DNA from: UBA4416 sp964541155
GTDB lineage: Bacteria > Bacteroidota > Bacteroidia > B-17B0 > Aurantibacillaceae
Assembly: GCA_964541155.1 (NCBI GenBank)
Contig: CAZIPC010000006.1
Coordinates: 1-64,000, forward strand
Length of the DNA stretch: 64,000 nt
Reading direction: 5' to 3'
Part shown: positions 9,058-17,152 of the stretch, one piece after another
Numbering within the stretch: position 1 is the stretch's first letter
Layout of the letters: every line of letters starts with the position of its first letter
Position numbers and translations under genes: made by a program
The notes under the pieces: generated by a model
Told to the model about the DNA's origin: nothing
The model's database searches: none
What the model saw: the letters and a program-made list of their open reading frames with translations, nothing else

Positions 9058-10980
9058 TTACAGTGCTTTATATTTTTCATAAAAGTTTTTATTTCCTGTT
9101 TTTAGGGCTTGTTCAGAAATAAATTGAGCTAAGGCATGATTAGGATTTAATTGATAGGCTTCGTGAAATATGGCTAATGATTTTTCAATATCGTTTTTCA
9201 TGAAATAACAATTTCCTTCTTGTGCTTTTATTTCATAATTAACCGGAAAATAGTTGTTGGTAATTTCTATCATTTTTAATGCTTTATCATATTGTTTGGT
9301 ATTAAAAAATGAATTGATGCAGGTTAAGTATGCTGAATATTCTTTTGGATTCAAAAGAATAGCTTTTTTGTAAAAAAAGAATGCTGTATCTGTTTTTTTT
9401 TCTTGCAAATAACAATTTCCTAAATTTAAAAATGCCCTAGGATAATTAATTTTTTGTTTAATTGCTAATTCAAAATATGTTTTTGCTTTTTTAATATCGC
9501 CTAAATATGAAAAATAAACAACTCCTAAATTATTGCATGAACTGTATAGACTTGAATCGATGGAAATGGCTAAGTTATAATGTTTAATGCATTTTTGAAT
9601 TAAAGTTTGATTTGAGTATTTTTTCTGAGATTTTTGAAGCATCTCAAAATATTCATTTCCAAGAAGACTGTTGGCTTTTGCGGATTTTAAAAGGCATTTA
9701 TTATCATGTTCAAATAATGTTAATTTGTTATACCAGTCATTATTTCGATTAATAACAATGAAAAAACAAATAACTAAAATAGGGATTGAATATGAAATAG
9801 GTTTTTTAAAAAAATGATTGAAATTACTTATTAATATTTTAGGAAATTTATAGATAATAATAGAAGAGATGAGGATGCAAAATCCTAAACTTGCATAAAA
9901 TAATAGTCGTTCCCCAACAATACCAGGCATTATATCCATAAAGTTTGTAAATGGAAAAATACATCCTGAAAATAATAAAAAAGCAAATAAAAAATGTTTG
10001 TTTTTGTATTTATGGTAATACCAAAAACTACATATTATAAATGAAATTCCTGTAATAATATTTATATCTAATGATAATAAATTAATGGTATTATATCCAT
10101 AATAAAATCTGAATGGATAGGGTATGAAACAAAATTTGATATAGAATCCAAATGATTGTATGGCTATAATTATTTTTTCTAAAAAATTAATTGTTTGAGT
10201 ATACAAAGGATTTTCAAAATGATAGTAGTATCTTATGTCATTTTCGGTAATTAGAATTGATTTGATAATAGAGTAAAGGCTAATACTTGCTATTAAAGTA
10301 AAGACAAGAATTATTATTTGTTTTTTATTGAGTTGGCGATAAAAAAATAAGCTGAGAGGAATTAAGCCAAACGCTAAAATACCTGTTCTTTTACAAAATA
10401 GTCCAAGTATTATAAATATTCCAGATAATAGAATTGATTTAATTTTTGTGCTATCAATATATTTTAAATAGTATAATAAAGAGAGTAAACTAAACAATAA
10501 AACTAATAACTCATCTCTACATTTTAAATTATTTACAACTTCGGTGTGTGCTGGATGAATTAAAAATAAAACTGAAGTTAAAAGAGATAGTGCATGCTTA
10601 AATTCGTAATCTTTAAATAATTTCAATAAACAGTTGTAAATTAAAATTATAATAAAAAAATACAGTATTACATTTATTAGATGGCTTACATAAGGATTTT
10701 GCCCAAAAATACCATATTCAATAGCAAATGTTGTGGTAACAAAGGGACGATAATCGAATGATGATTCCCCATCGTTAGCGTAGGTGCTTTGCCATATTTT
10801 TGTAATCCCTTTAAAACCATCTTTTACTAATTTATGATTTGGTTCATATTTTAAATTTCCATCTTTAAAGTTGGTAACAGTAACATATTCATCGTCTAAT
10901 GAATATTTATTAAAAATAGAATTTCCATAAAATAATATGGTTATGATTAAAAAAATGTAAGTTGTTTTTTTAATAGACAT
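9058..10980 (-). CDS. TMTC-like multi-pass glycosyltransferase with C-terminal TPR repeats (paralogue)
   Basis: Protein of 640 residues with the same plan as the downstream gene: about ten helices to residue 420, then five or six TPR units (about 440-635, for example NNLGVVYFSYLGDIKKAKTYFELAIK). The presumed catalytic acidic motif is SLDDEYVTV (D29, D30, E31), and HPAHTEVVNNLKCRDELL runs from H142. Conservation of these loops in both copies, while the rest has diverged, suggests both are active and differ in donor or acceptor. It reads divergently from the KAS III/ACP operon across a 93-base shared region. A GT2 enzyme of the type that makes polyprenyl-phosphate sugars lies in that operon and could supply the donor (inference). 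Confidence 0.8.
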   Translation of the reverse strand: MSIKKTTYIFLIITILFYGNSIFNKYSLDDEYVTVTNFKDGNLKYEPNHKLVKDGFKGITKIWQSTYANDGESSFDYRPFVTTTFAIEYGIFGQNPYVSHLINVILYFFIIILIYNCLLKLFKDYEFKHALSLLTSVLFLIHPAHTEVVNNLKCRDELLVLLFSLLSLLYYLKYIDSTKIKSILLSGIFIILGLFCKRTGILAFGLIPLSLFFYRQLNKKQIIILVFTLIASISLYSIIKSILITENDIRYYYHFENPLYTQTINFLEKIIIAIQSFGFYIKFCFIPYPFRFYYGYNTINLLSLDINIITGISFIICSFWYYHKYKNKHFLFAFLLFSGCIFPFTNFMDIMPGIVGERLLFYASLGFCILISSIIIYKFPKILISNFNHFFKKPISYSIPILVICFFIVINRNNDWYNKLTLFEHDNKCLLKSAKANSLLGNEYFEMLQKSQKKYSNQTLIQKCIKHYNLAISIDSSLYSSCNNLGVVYFSYLGDIKKAKTYFELAIKQKINYPRAFLNLGNCYLQEKKTDTAFFFYKKAILLNPKEYSAYLTCINSFFNTKQYDKALKMIEITNNYFPVNYEIKAQEGNCYFMKNDIEKSLAIFHEAYQLNPNHALAQFISEQALKTGNKNFYEKYKAL

Positions 10981-11003
10981 GTTTTTTTTGGATGGTTAAC
11001 AAA

Positions 11004-11011
11004 CAAATATA
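11004..11011 (-). promoter_or_regulatory. Candidate -7 element for the TMTC-like pair
   Basis: The minus strand reads TATATTTG at 11011-11004, matching TAnnTTTG, 24 bases before the start codon of the first TMTC-like gene. I see no TTG at the proper spacing upstream, so it is tentative. Confidence 0.4.
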
Positions 11012-11034
11012 TGTAAATATATTTTGAAAAATAT

Positions 11035-11063
11035 TTGAATTTTCATCAGATTGTTTAAATTTA
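11035..11063 (+). promoter_or_regulatory. Candidate promoter of the KAS III/ACP operon
   Basis: TTG (11035-11037), an 18-base spacer, then TAAATTTA (11056-11063), which differs from TAnnTTTG only in the last base. The ATG of the first gene is 10 bases further on, so the transcript would have almost no leader. Confidence 0.4.
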
Positions 11064-11073
11064 CATACCGTAT

Positions 11074-12042
11074 ATGTCGATTGTAATAAATCATATTTCA
11101 ACTTACTTGCCTAAGATTGTTTTAAACAATCATGATTTATCTGACATTTTTAATGTTTCTCACGATAAAATTTTTAAAAATACTGGGATTAATAAGCGTT
11201 ATATATCTGATGAGTTTGAAATTGCTTCAGATATGGCTATTTGCGCTGCCAATAAATTATTTAATGAGTATAAAGTTAATACATCTGAAATTGATTTACT
11301 CATATTTTGCTCTGAGGCTTTTGATTATATAGCACCGTCAACTAGTTGTTTTATACAACATCAATTAGGGTTGAATAAAAATATTACTTGTATTGATTTG
11401 CCATATGGCTGTTCTGGATATATATATGGATTAGGTATGGCTAATGCTTATTTAACTAGTGGAATGAGTAATAGCGTATTGTTTTTAACCTCTGATGTTC
11501 CTAGCAAAGTTATTAAACAAGATGATTTAGAGTTAAGAAGTATTTTCAGTGATATTGCTACAGCAAGTTTTATTACAAAAGCTGATAACCCTCAATCATT
11601 TATTTTTGGAACAGATGGAAGTGGCTATGATAAGTTAATGGTTTTAGATAGTGGATTCAGAAAATCATCTACTATAAAAGTTGATATGCCTCATGGATAT
11701 ATGAAAATGCAGAGTACAGACGTTTTTCTATTTGCGGTTAAAACAGTACCAATTTTAATTAAAGATATTTTACATAAGAATAATTGCAAAATGGATGACA
11801 TAGACTTATTTGTTTTCCACCAAGCCAGTTATTTTATGTTAGAAGTAATTAGAAAAAAATGTAAAATACCACAGGATAATTTTTTTATGAATATAGAAAA
11901 CTATGGGAATTCTGTTTCTTCATCTATTCCAAATGCCTTATATGATGCATATCAAAAAGGAGTTTTAAAAAAAGGAATGAAAGTTTTGCTTGCAGGATTT
12001 GGGATTGGATATAGCTGGGGAGCTACAGTAATTAAATATTAA
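11074..12042 (+). CDS. 3-oxoacyl-ACP synthase III-like enzyme (first of two)
   Basis: KAS III fold thiolase-family condensing enzyme of 322 residues. The catalytic triad is complete: Cys113 in GCSGYIYGL, His249 in FVFHQAS, Asn279 in NYGNSVSSS; the C-terminal glycine loop is AGFGIGYSWG. KAS III enzymes condense an acyl-CoA or acyl-ACP with malonyl-ACP. It starts an operon and is followed 14 bases later by a dedicated ACP, then by a second KAS III and an SDR. This is not the housekeeping fabH context, and the likely job is to build a short specialised acyl chain, such as a hydroxybutyryl- or hydroxyhexanoyl-type group for decorating amino sugars. Chain length and substrate cannot be read from the sequence. 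One of the two synthases could instead act as an acyl transferase. Confidence 0.85.
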   Translation: MSIVINHISTYLPKIVLNNHDLSDIFNVSHDKIFKNTGINKRYISDEFEIASDMAICAANKLFNEYKVNTSEIDLLIFCSEAFDYIAPSTSCFIQHQLGLNKNITCIDLPYGCSGYIYGLGMANAYLTSGMSNSVLFLTSDVPSKVIKQDDLELRSIFSDIATASFITKADNPQSFIFGTDGSGYDKLMVLDSGFRKSSTIKVDMPHGYMKMQSTDVFLFAVKTVPILIKDILHKNNCKMDDIDLFVFHQASYFMLEVIRKKCKIPQDNFFMNIENYGNSVSSSIPNALYDAYQKGVLKKGMKVLLAGFGIGYSWGATVIKY

Positions 12043-12056
12043 TTAAACTAACGCAT

Positions 12057-12293
12057 ATGATTTCAGTAGAAGAATTTACAAAAAACATAGTGGCAGAATT
12101 TGAAGATGTAGATCCAAATTCAGTTTTTCCTAGTACAAATTATAGAGATATAAAAAATTGGAGTTCGATGTATGCTCTAATTATTATTGCTTTTATTGAT
12201 GCAAATTTTGATGTTCAATTAAATGCTAATGATTTAAAGAATACTCAAACCATTAAAGATTTATATGATATAGTTTTTGAAAAAAATAAATAA
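12057..12293 (+). CDS. Dedicated acyl carrier protein
   Basis: Protein of 78 residues, acidic and helical, the normal ACP size. The usual DSL phosphopantetheine site is replaced by SSM in NWSSMYALIIIAF; Ser37 aligns with the modified serine of E. coli ACP by its distance (14 residues) to the following Phe-Asp. It would carry the growing acyl chain between the two KAS III enzymes and the SDR. The stop codon overlaps the start of the next gene (TAATG), showing translational coupling. It is too divergent to be the housekeeping AcpP and belongs to the pathway-specific ACPs. Confidence 0.8.
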   Translation: MISVEEFTKNIVAEFEDVDPNSVFPSTNYRDIKNWSSMYALIIIAFIDANFDVQLNANDLKNTQTIKDLYDIVFEKNK

Positions 12294-13351
12294 TGGGATT
12301 TATAACAATACATAACGTGTCAGTTAGAGGAATAGCCGCTTGCGTTCCTTTAACAGTATATGATAATTTAAATTATAATCACATTTCAATAAAAGAACGC
12401 GAGCTTTTTATAAAAACTACTGGTATTAAAGAGCGCAGAATAGCATCAGATAGCATGTCTACCTCTGATTTATGTTATGAGCCAGCTAAACAATTAATTG
12501 AAAAATTAAATTGGAATTTAAAAGAGATTGATATCGTGATTATGGTTACTCAGTCTCCAGATTATTTTATACCAGGTTCGGCCATTTTGTTGCAGCATCG
12601 ATTGGGATTAAATAAAAATTGTTTAGCATTTGATATTAATTTAGGTTGTTCTGGATATGTTTATGGGTTATCTGTTATAAGTAATTTGTTGAGTTCAGGT
12701 CAAATAAAAAAAGGTTTACTTTTAGTGGGAGATAAATCTACTGTGTCAACTGCATTTACAGATAAAAGTGCTTATCCTTTATTCGGAGATGCTGGTTCTG
12801 CAACTGCCTTGGAGTTTGATGAAAATGCAGAAACCATGTATTTCAATTTATATACTGATGGGTCTGGCAAAGATGCAATTACTATTGAACATGGAGGATC
12901 TAGACATGGTATTAAGTCAGATACTTTTGATTTAATTGAATTAGAACCAGGAATAGCCAGAGAAAAAAGGCATTTAAAATTGGATGGAATTGAGATTTTT
13001 AATTTTGCTTTAAGAGAAGTGTCGCCGTGTGTGAAGGAGTTATATAGTAAATCAAACAAAGAGATTAGTGATACAGATTTTTTTGTTTTTCATCAAGCAA
13101 ATCAATTAATAAATGAATCGGTTAGAAAGAAATTAAGAATAGAAGATGCTTTAAAATTCCCTTCTTCTATAGAAAAATTAGGTAATACAAGTTCTGCTTC
13201 TATACCTCTTACTATGATTACTAAAATTAGTGATGAATTAGTTTCAAAAAATAATATTTTATGTTTGTGTGGTTTTGGAGTTGGCTTTTCATGGGGAAGT
13301 GCATTAATACAAACAAAATCGTTAATATGTTTACCTTTAATTGAATTGTAA
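12293..13351 (+). CDS. 3-oxoacyl-ACP synthase III-like enzyme (second of two)
   Basis: KAS III family protein of 352 residues with the triad Cys119 (NLGCSGYVYGL), His267 (FVFHQAN) and Asn298 (KLGNTSSASIP), and the loop CGFGVGFSWGS. It shares fold and motifs with the enzyme two genes upstream but is clearly diverged and about 30 residues longer. Two KAS III copies around one ACP suggest sequential condensations or different starter units. It overlaps the ACP gene and the SDR gene by one base each (TAATG at both junctions), so the four genes are coupled. The exact product is unknown. Confidence 0.85.
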   Translation: MGFITIHNVSVRGIAACVPLTVYDNLNYNHISIKERELFIKTTGIKERRIASDSMSTSDLCYEPAKQLIEKLNWNLKEIDIVIMVTQSPDYFIPGSAILLQHRLGLNKNCLAFDINLGCSGYVYGLSVISNLLSSGQIKKGLLLVGDKSTVSTAFTDKSAYPLFGDAGSATALEFDENAETMYFNLYTDGSGKDAITIEHGGSRHGIKSDTFDLIELEPGIAREKRHLKLDGIEIFNFALREVSPCVKELYSKSNKEISDTDFFVFHQANQLINESVRKKLRIEDALKFPSSIEKLGNTSSASIPLTMITKISDELVSKNNILCLCGFGVGFSWGSALIQTKSLICLPLIEL

Positions 13352-14103
13352 TGCTATCGTTAGAATCTAAAAAAATATTAATTACAGGAGCATCATCCGG
13401 AATTGGTAAAGCAACCGCTATATTATTTAGTAAACTTGGCGCACAGCTTGTTATTACTGGTCGAAATGAACAAAATTTATTATCTACTTTTTCTCAATTA
13501 AATACTAATCAACATCATAAAAGTGTTATTGCTGATTTAACCATAAAAGATGATGTTGAAAAATTAGTTTCTCAAATAAATGATATTGATGGAATAGTGC
13601 ATTGTTGTGGTAAAGTATTTCCAGTTCCAGTAAAATATATTAAGTCAAATCAACTACAAGATGTATTTGAGGTTAATTATTTTTCTGCGGTTAATCTTAT
13701 TTCTAAATTATTACAAAAAAACAAAATAAATAATAAAAGCTCTATTGTTTTTATTTCATCAGTATCAACACTTTATTCTTACTATGGAGGCGCGCCTTAT
13801 GTAAGTTCAAAATCAGCATTAGAGGCTTATGCCAAAACATTAGCATTAGAATTAGTTGTAAAAAAAATTAGAGTTAATGTTTTGCAACCAGCATTGGTTG
13901 ATACTCCAATTTTTGAAACGACAATTGATGCCTCGGTAAACGAAGAAGAAATGAAGAAGTTAATTTCTAAATACCCATTAGGAATAGGTACAGTTGATGA
14001 TATTTCAAATGCTTGCGCATATTTTAGTTCAGATATCAGTAAATGGATTACAGGTTCTTTTTTAAAAATGGATGGTGGTTTAACATTAGGAGTTAATATG
14101 TAA
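13351..14103 (+). CDS. SDR-family oxidoreductase, FabG-like
   Basis: Short-chain dehydrogenase/reductase of 250 residues. The NAD(P) motif is TGASSGIG (12-19), the active site is Ser137 with Y150-x3-K154 (YVSSK), and the C-terminal segment GSFLKMDGGLTLG matches FabG-type reductases. In this operon it most likely reduces the 3-oxoacyl-ACP made by the KAS III enzymes to a 3-hydroxyacyl-ACP. No dehydratase or enoyl reductase gene follows, which favours a product that keeps its hydroxyl (inference). It overlaps both neighbours by one base (TAATG). Confidence 0.85.
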   Translation: MLSLESKKILITGASSGIGKATAILFSKLGAQLVITGRNEQNLLSTFSQLNTNQHHKSVIADLTIKDDVEKLVSQINDIDGIVHCCGKVFPVPVKYIKSNQLQDVFEVNYFSAVNLISKLLQKNKINNKSSIVFISSVSTLYSYYGGAPYVSSKSALEAYAKTLALELVVKKIRVNVLQPALVDTPIFETTIDASVNEEEMKKLISKYPLGIGTVDDISNACAYFSSDISKWITGSFLKMDGGLTLGVNM

Positions 14104-15023
14104 TGCATATAGAAAAAGATATATCAATCATAATTCCTGTTTATAATGCTGAGTTATATTTAAATCAAACTATTGATAAAATAATATTATCTGTTGCTAA
14201 GTTAGATTTAAGTTTTGAAATTATTTTGATAGACGATGCAAGCACAGATAAAACTTGGAGTGTTATAAAAAATATAAAGACACAAAACACTTCAATAAAA
14301 GCAATTAGGTTTAATAAAAATTATGGTCAGCACAATGCTTTACTATGCGGTATTAATGAAGCTTTTGGAAAATATATCGTAACAATAGACGATGATTTAG
14401 AACAAAATCCTGAAGATATAATCGGATTATACTATTCTATACTAAATCATAATTATGATTTAGTATATGGTATGCCAATCAATCAAACAAAACATATTTT
14501 TAGAAAAATAACTACTAGGGTCTATAAAAAAATATCACAAATAGAAAATAAAAACGCTGGAGAGGGGAGTTCGTTTAGAATATTTAAAAAAGAATTAAAA
14601 GATAAATTATTAGAGCATAACGGTTCGTTATTTTTTTTAGATGAAATTGCTTTGTGGTATACTGATAATATTGGATATGAAAGCATTAAATTTCAAAAAT
14701 CACTAAAATCAAAGTCAGGCTATAAATTTTCTCAATTATTTACTCTATCCTTACAAGTACTTTCATTAAGTTCTACAATGCCATTAAAACTTGTAAGGGT
14801 TTTAGGACTTTATATTTCTGTATTTAGTGTTTTTTTAGGTTGTTATTTTTTTATAAAAAAATTCATTCAAAATGTACCTACAGGATATACCTCAATAATG
14901 GTGGTGATTTTATTTAGTACAGGTATTATTACATTTAGTTTAGGAATTATAGGAGAGTATTTAGGAAATTTAATTTCATTATCAAACAAAAAGCCTTCAT
15001 ATAGTATAAAAGAAAAAATATGA
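14103..15023 (+). CDS. Polyprenyl-phosphate glycosyltransferase, GT2 (GtrB/ArnC/DPM1-like)
   Basis: Protein of 306 residues. The N-terminal GT-A domain begins SIIIPVYNAE, has LIDDASTDKT near 42-51 and the metal-binding DDD at 96-98 (TIDDDLEQNPEDI). Two C-terminal membrane helices follow (about 232-255 and 268-292). This is the layout of enzymes that move a sugar from a nucleotide donor to undecaprenyl phosphate. The product would be a donor for GT-C transferases such as the two TMTC-like proteins encoded 3 kb upstream. It overlaps the SDR gene by one base and the GNAT gene by four (ATGA). Sugar specificity is not predictable. Confidence 0.85.
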   Translation: MHIEKDISIIIPVYNAELYLNQTIDKIILSVAKLDLSFEIILIDDASTDKTWSVIKNIKTQNTSIKAIRFNKNYGQHNALLCGINEAFGKYIVTIDDDLEQNPEDIIGLYYSILNHNYDLVYGMPINQTKHIFRKITTRVYKKISQIENKNAGEGSSFRIFKKELKDKLLEHNGSLFFLDEIALWYTDNIGYESIKFQKSLKSKSGYKFSQLFTLSLQVLSLSSTMPLKLVRVLGLYISVFSVFLGCYFFIKKFIQNVPTGYTSIMVVILFSTGIITFSLGIIGEYLGNLISLSNKKPSYSIKEKI

Positions 15024-15649
15024 TTGTAGAGCAATATGGATTAAAATATACTAGAGTATCAGAAAGAGATATAGAGTTAATTCGGTATTGGCGAAATCAA
15101 AGTTTTATAAAAGAAACAATGCAGTTTAAAGAGTACATCACTCCTCAAATGCAAAAAGAATGGTTTAAAAAAATAAATAATAAGCATAATTATTATTTTA
15201 TTATAGAATATAATTCCAATAAAATTGGTTTAATTAATTGTAAAGATGTTGAACAAAACTCCAAATTATCTGAAGGGGGTATTTTTATTTGGGAAAAAAA
15301 ATATTGGGGTACTATGTTTCCAGCTTTAGCATCTTTAACAATGATGCAGGCAGTTTTCGAAATATTTAAGTCAGGCGATGAATCGATTGTTACAGTTTCA
15401 GTTAATAATACTCAAGCTTTAGTATTTAATAAATTATTAGGATATCAAATTAAAGAAACTACCCCCGATGGAAAATTCTATAAACTGTATCTAACAAAAG
15501 ATCGATATTTTAAATTTTGCAAAAAATTAATTAAAGCGGCTGTTGTTTATAATAATGGAAATGATGCTTTTTTATTAAGGGCTAATCCTAGTGATTTACA
15601 AATTGATGAAATCAATCAATATATTATTAATCATAAGATTACTTTATAA
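15020..15649 (+). CDS. GNAT-family acyltransferase
   Basis: Protein of 209 residues. The first 155 or so form a GNAT fold of the RimJ/PseH-like branch (ERDIELIRYWRNQ near 15-27; an acyl-donor-binding region near IFIWEKKYWGTMF at 90-102). The remaining 50 residues are an extension without a recognised domain. GNAT enzymes transfer acyl groups to amines, often on amino sugars. Being the last gene of the KAS III/ACP operon, it may use the ACP-bound chain as donor and an aminosugar as acceptor; acetyl-CoA as donor cannot be excluded. It overlaps the GT2 gene by 4 bases and the convergent hydroxylase gene by 11. Confidence 0.75.
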   Translation: MIVEQYGLKYTRVSERDIELIRYWRNQSFIKETMQFKEYITPQMQKEWFKKINNKHNYYFIIEYNSNKIGLINCKDVEQNSKLSEGGIFIWEKKYWGTMFPALASLTMMQAVFEIFKSGDESIVTVSVNNTQALVFNKLLGYQIKETTPDGKFYKLYLTKDRYFKFCKKLIKAAVVYNNGNDAFLLRANPSDLQIDEINQYIINHKITL

Positions 15650-16316
15650 ACGGATATATATCAAACTCGCCCTTTTCTAAAAAATTTATCCACTGTTTTT
15701 TTGAAAACATATTTAAAATAAATTCATCTTTTAGAGTTTCGATTTTGTATTTACAAATTTCTTTAGCAGTATAATGCCATTTTGGATTTGCAATATCTAA
15801 CATTAACACAAAGCGATCTTCTTTACTATTATTCCATGCTTCATGCTCAAATGAATCATCAAATATTAACATTTTTCCTTCTTTCCATGTATGAATATCT
15901 TTTCCAACTCTTATGCCACAATTATTAGGAATAATTAAGCCTAAGTGAGCTCTTAAAATCATTTTTGAAAAACCTTTATGAGGTAATATTTTTGTGTTGG
16001 CAGGTATATATGAGAACTCAGCAGAGATAAGATTTGGTATTTTTTGTAGTATTGAAAAAGTTTTTGGACAAATACTACAATTTAAAGGATGTTTAATTCC
16101 AAAAAATTGAAATGTAAACACTTTCCATTTATTTTCACTATCAGGATGAATGTATGAAGGAAATGTACTAAACCAAAAGCCATTTTTAGAGTTTATTAGT
16201 AATTGATTTAGCTCATTTAAAATAATTTTATAGTTAGTTTCTAGTATTTCTAATTCTGGTATTTCATTAATACCGTAAAACCATTTTGGGTTTTTATTAG
16301 TAAATTCTTCATTCAT
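15639..16316 (-). CDS. Aspartyl/asparaginyl beta-hydroxylase-fold protein (first of three)
   Basis: Protein of 225 residues in the Asp/Asn beta-hydroxylase family, cupin-fold Fe(II)/2-oxoglutarate oxygenases that include LpxO (2-hydroxylation of lipid A acyl chains) and ASPH. Candidate iron ligands are His113 (LPHKG) and His158 (FEHEAWNN). Candidate 2-oxoglutarate contacts are Arg122 and His124 (LRAHLGL) and Arg168 (EDRFVLML). It has no signal peptide or membrane helix, unlike LpxO. Its 3' end overlaps the GNAT gene by 11 bases in convergent orientation. It is the most diverged of the three copies here: the aspartate of PHCGDT is replaced (PHKGFS). A role in hydroxylating the acyl chain or peptide product of this island is inference. 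Confidence 0.78.
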   Translation of the reverse strand: MNEEFTNKNPKWFYGINEIPELEILETNYKIILNELNQLLINSKNGFWFSTFPSYIHPDSENKWKVFTFQFFGIKHPLNCSICPKTFSILQKIPNLISAEFSYIPANTKILPHKGFSKMILRAHLGLIIPNNCGIRVGKDIHTWKEGKMLIFDDSFEHEAWNNSKEDRFVLMLDIANPKWHYTAKEICKYKIETLKDEFILNMFSKKQWINFLEKGEFDIYPFIK

Positions 16317-16403
16317 ATATTTATATTATCAAGAAATTGTAAGTTTAGTAAAATTAATATTTATTTATTAAATTCACTTTCGCAACTGTTAAAATTCATT
16401 TAT

Positions 16404-17150
16404 ATGAAAAAAATATGGTATAGTATATTTGATCGTAGCAATTATTTAGTTGAATTACCTTATTTTCATAATACCTCAAATTATGAATTTACCAAAATTT
16501 TAGAATCAAATTATTTGATTTTTAAAAACGAGTTAGATAATTATCTTCTAAAACATCAATTACCAAGTTATTTTAATTCAACTATGGTTGAAACAAAAGA
16601 TACTTGGAAAACCATTTCATTAAATGCATGGAGTGTTAATGTTTATGAAAACTATAAGCATTTTCCTAAAACATTAAATATTATAAAAACCATTCCTAGT
16701 GTGGTTTCTACTTCGTTTAGCATGTTATCCTCTTATTCTAAAATTATCCCACATTGTGGAGATACAAATGCTATTTTTAGATGTCATTTAGCATTATCAA
16801 TTCCAGATACTTTGCCTTTTTGTGGATTTAGAGTTGGTGATGAATGGAAAAGCTGGGAAGAAGGAAAATTATTGATTTTTGTAGATGCTAATCATCATGA
16901 AGCTATTAATAATTCCAGTGATAACAGGTTAATTATGATTATTGATGTAATTAGACCCGAATTTGAAAATAAGAAACAATGGGTATGTGCTACAGTAGTA
17001 ACATCTCTTTTCCTTCAAAAAATAGCCGAAAAAATACCTATATTATATAAAATGCCTTTAGTCTTTCAAAAATTATTAGCTAAATGTTTAGTCCCATTAG
17101 TTTATATTGCTATTCCAGTTAGAAATTATTTGTATCAATTTAAAAAGTAA
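16404..17150 (+). CDS. Aspartyl/asparaginyl beta-hydroxylase-fold protein (second of three)
   Basis: Protein of 248 residues, the same family as its neighbours. It has PHCGDTNAIFRCHL at 116-129 (His117, Asp120, Arg126, His128), the second histidine in NHHEAINN (His165 by alignment) and Arg175 (DNRLIMI). The C-terminal 50 residues form a partly hydrophobic tail (LAKCLVPLVYIAIPVRNYL), possibly a membrane anchor or amphipathic association segment. The 87-base gap to the divergent first copy may hold promoters for both. It is followed after two bases by the third copy, with similar length and motifs, indicating a tandem duplication. Confidence 0.78.
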   Translation: MKKIWYSIFDRSNYLVELPYFHNTSNYEFTKILESNYLIFKNELDNYLLKHQLPSYFNSTMVETKDTWKTISLNAWSVNVYENYKHFPKTLNIIKTIPSVVSTSFSMLSSYSKIIPHCGDTNAIFRCHLALSIPDTLPFCGFRVGDEWKSWEEGKLLIFVDANHHEAINNSSDNRLIMIIDVIRPEFENKKQWVCATVVTSLFLQKIAEKIPILYKMPLVFQKLLAKCLVPLVYIAIPVRNYLYQFKK

Positions 17151-17152
17151 TA

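Noticed and set aside
11074..13351. Housekeeping fabH and fatty-acid genes
   Set aside because: Two diverged KAS III copies with a dedicated non-standard ACP, GT2 and GNAT do not match the usual plsX-fabH or fabD-acpP-fabF context.
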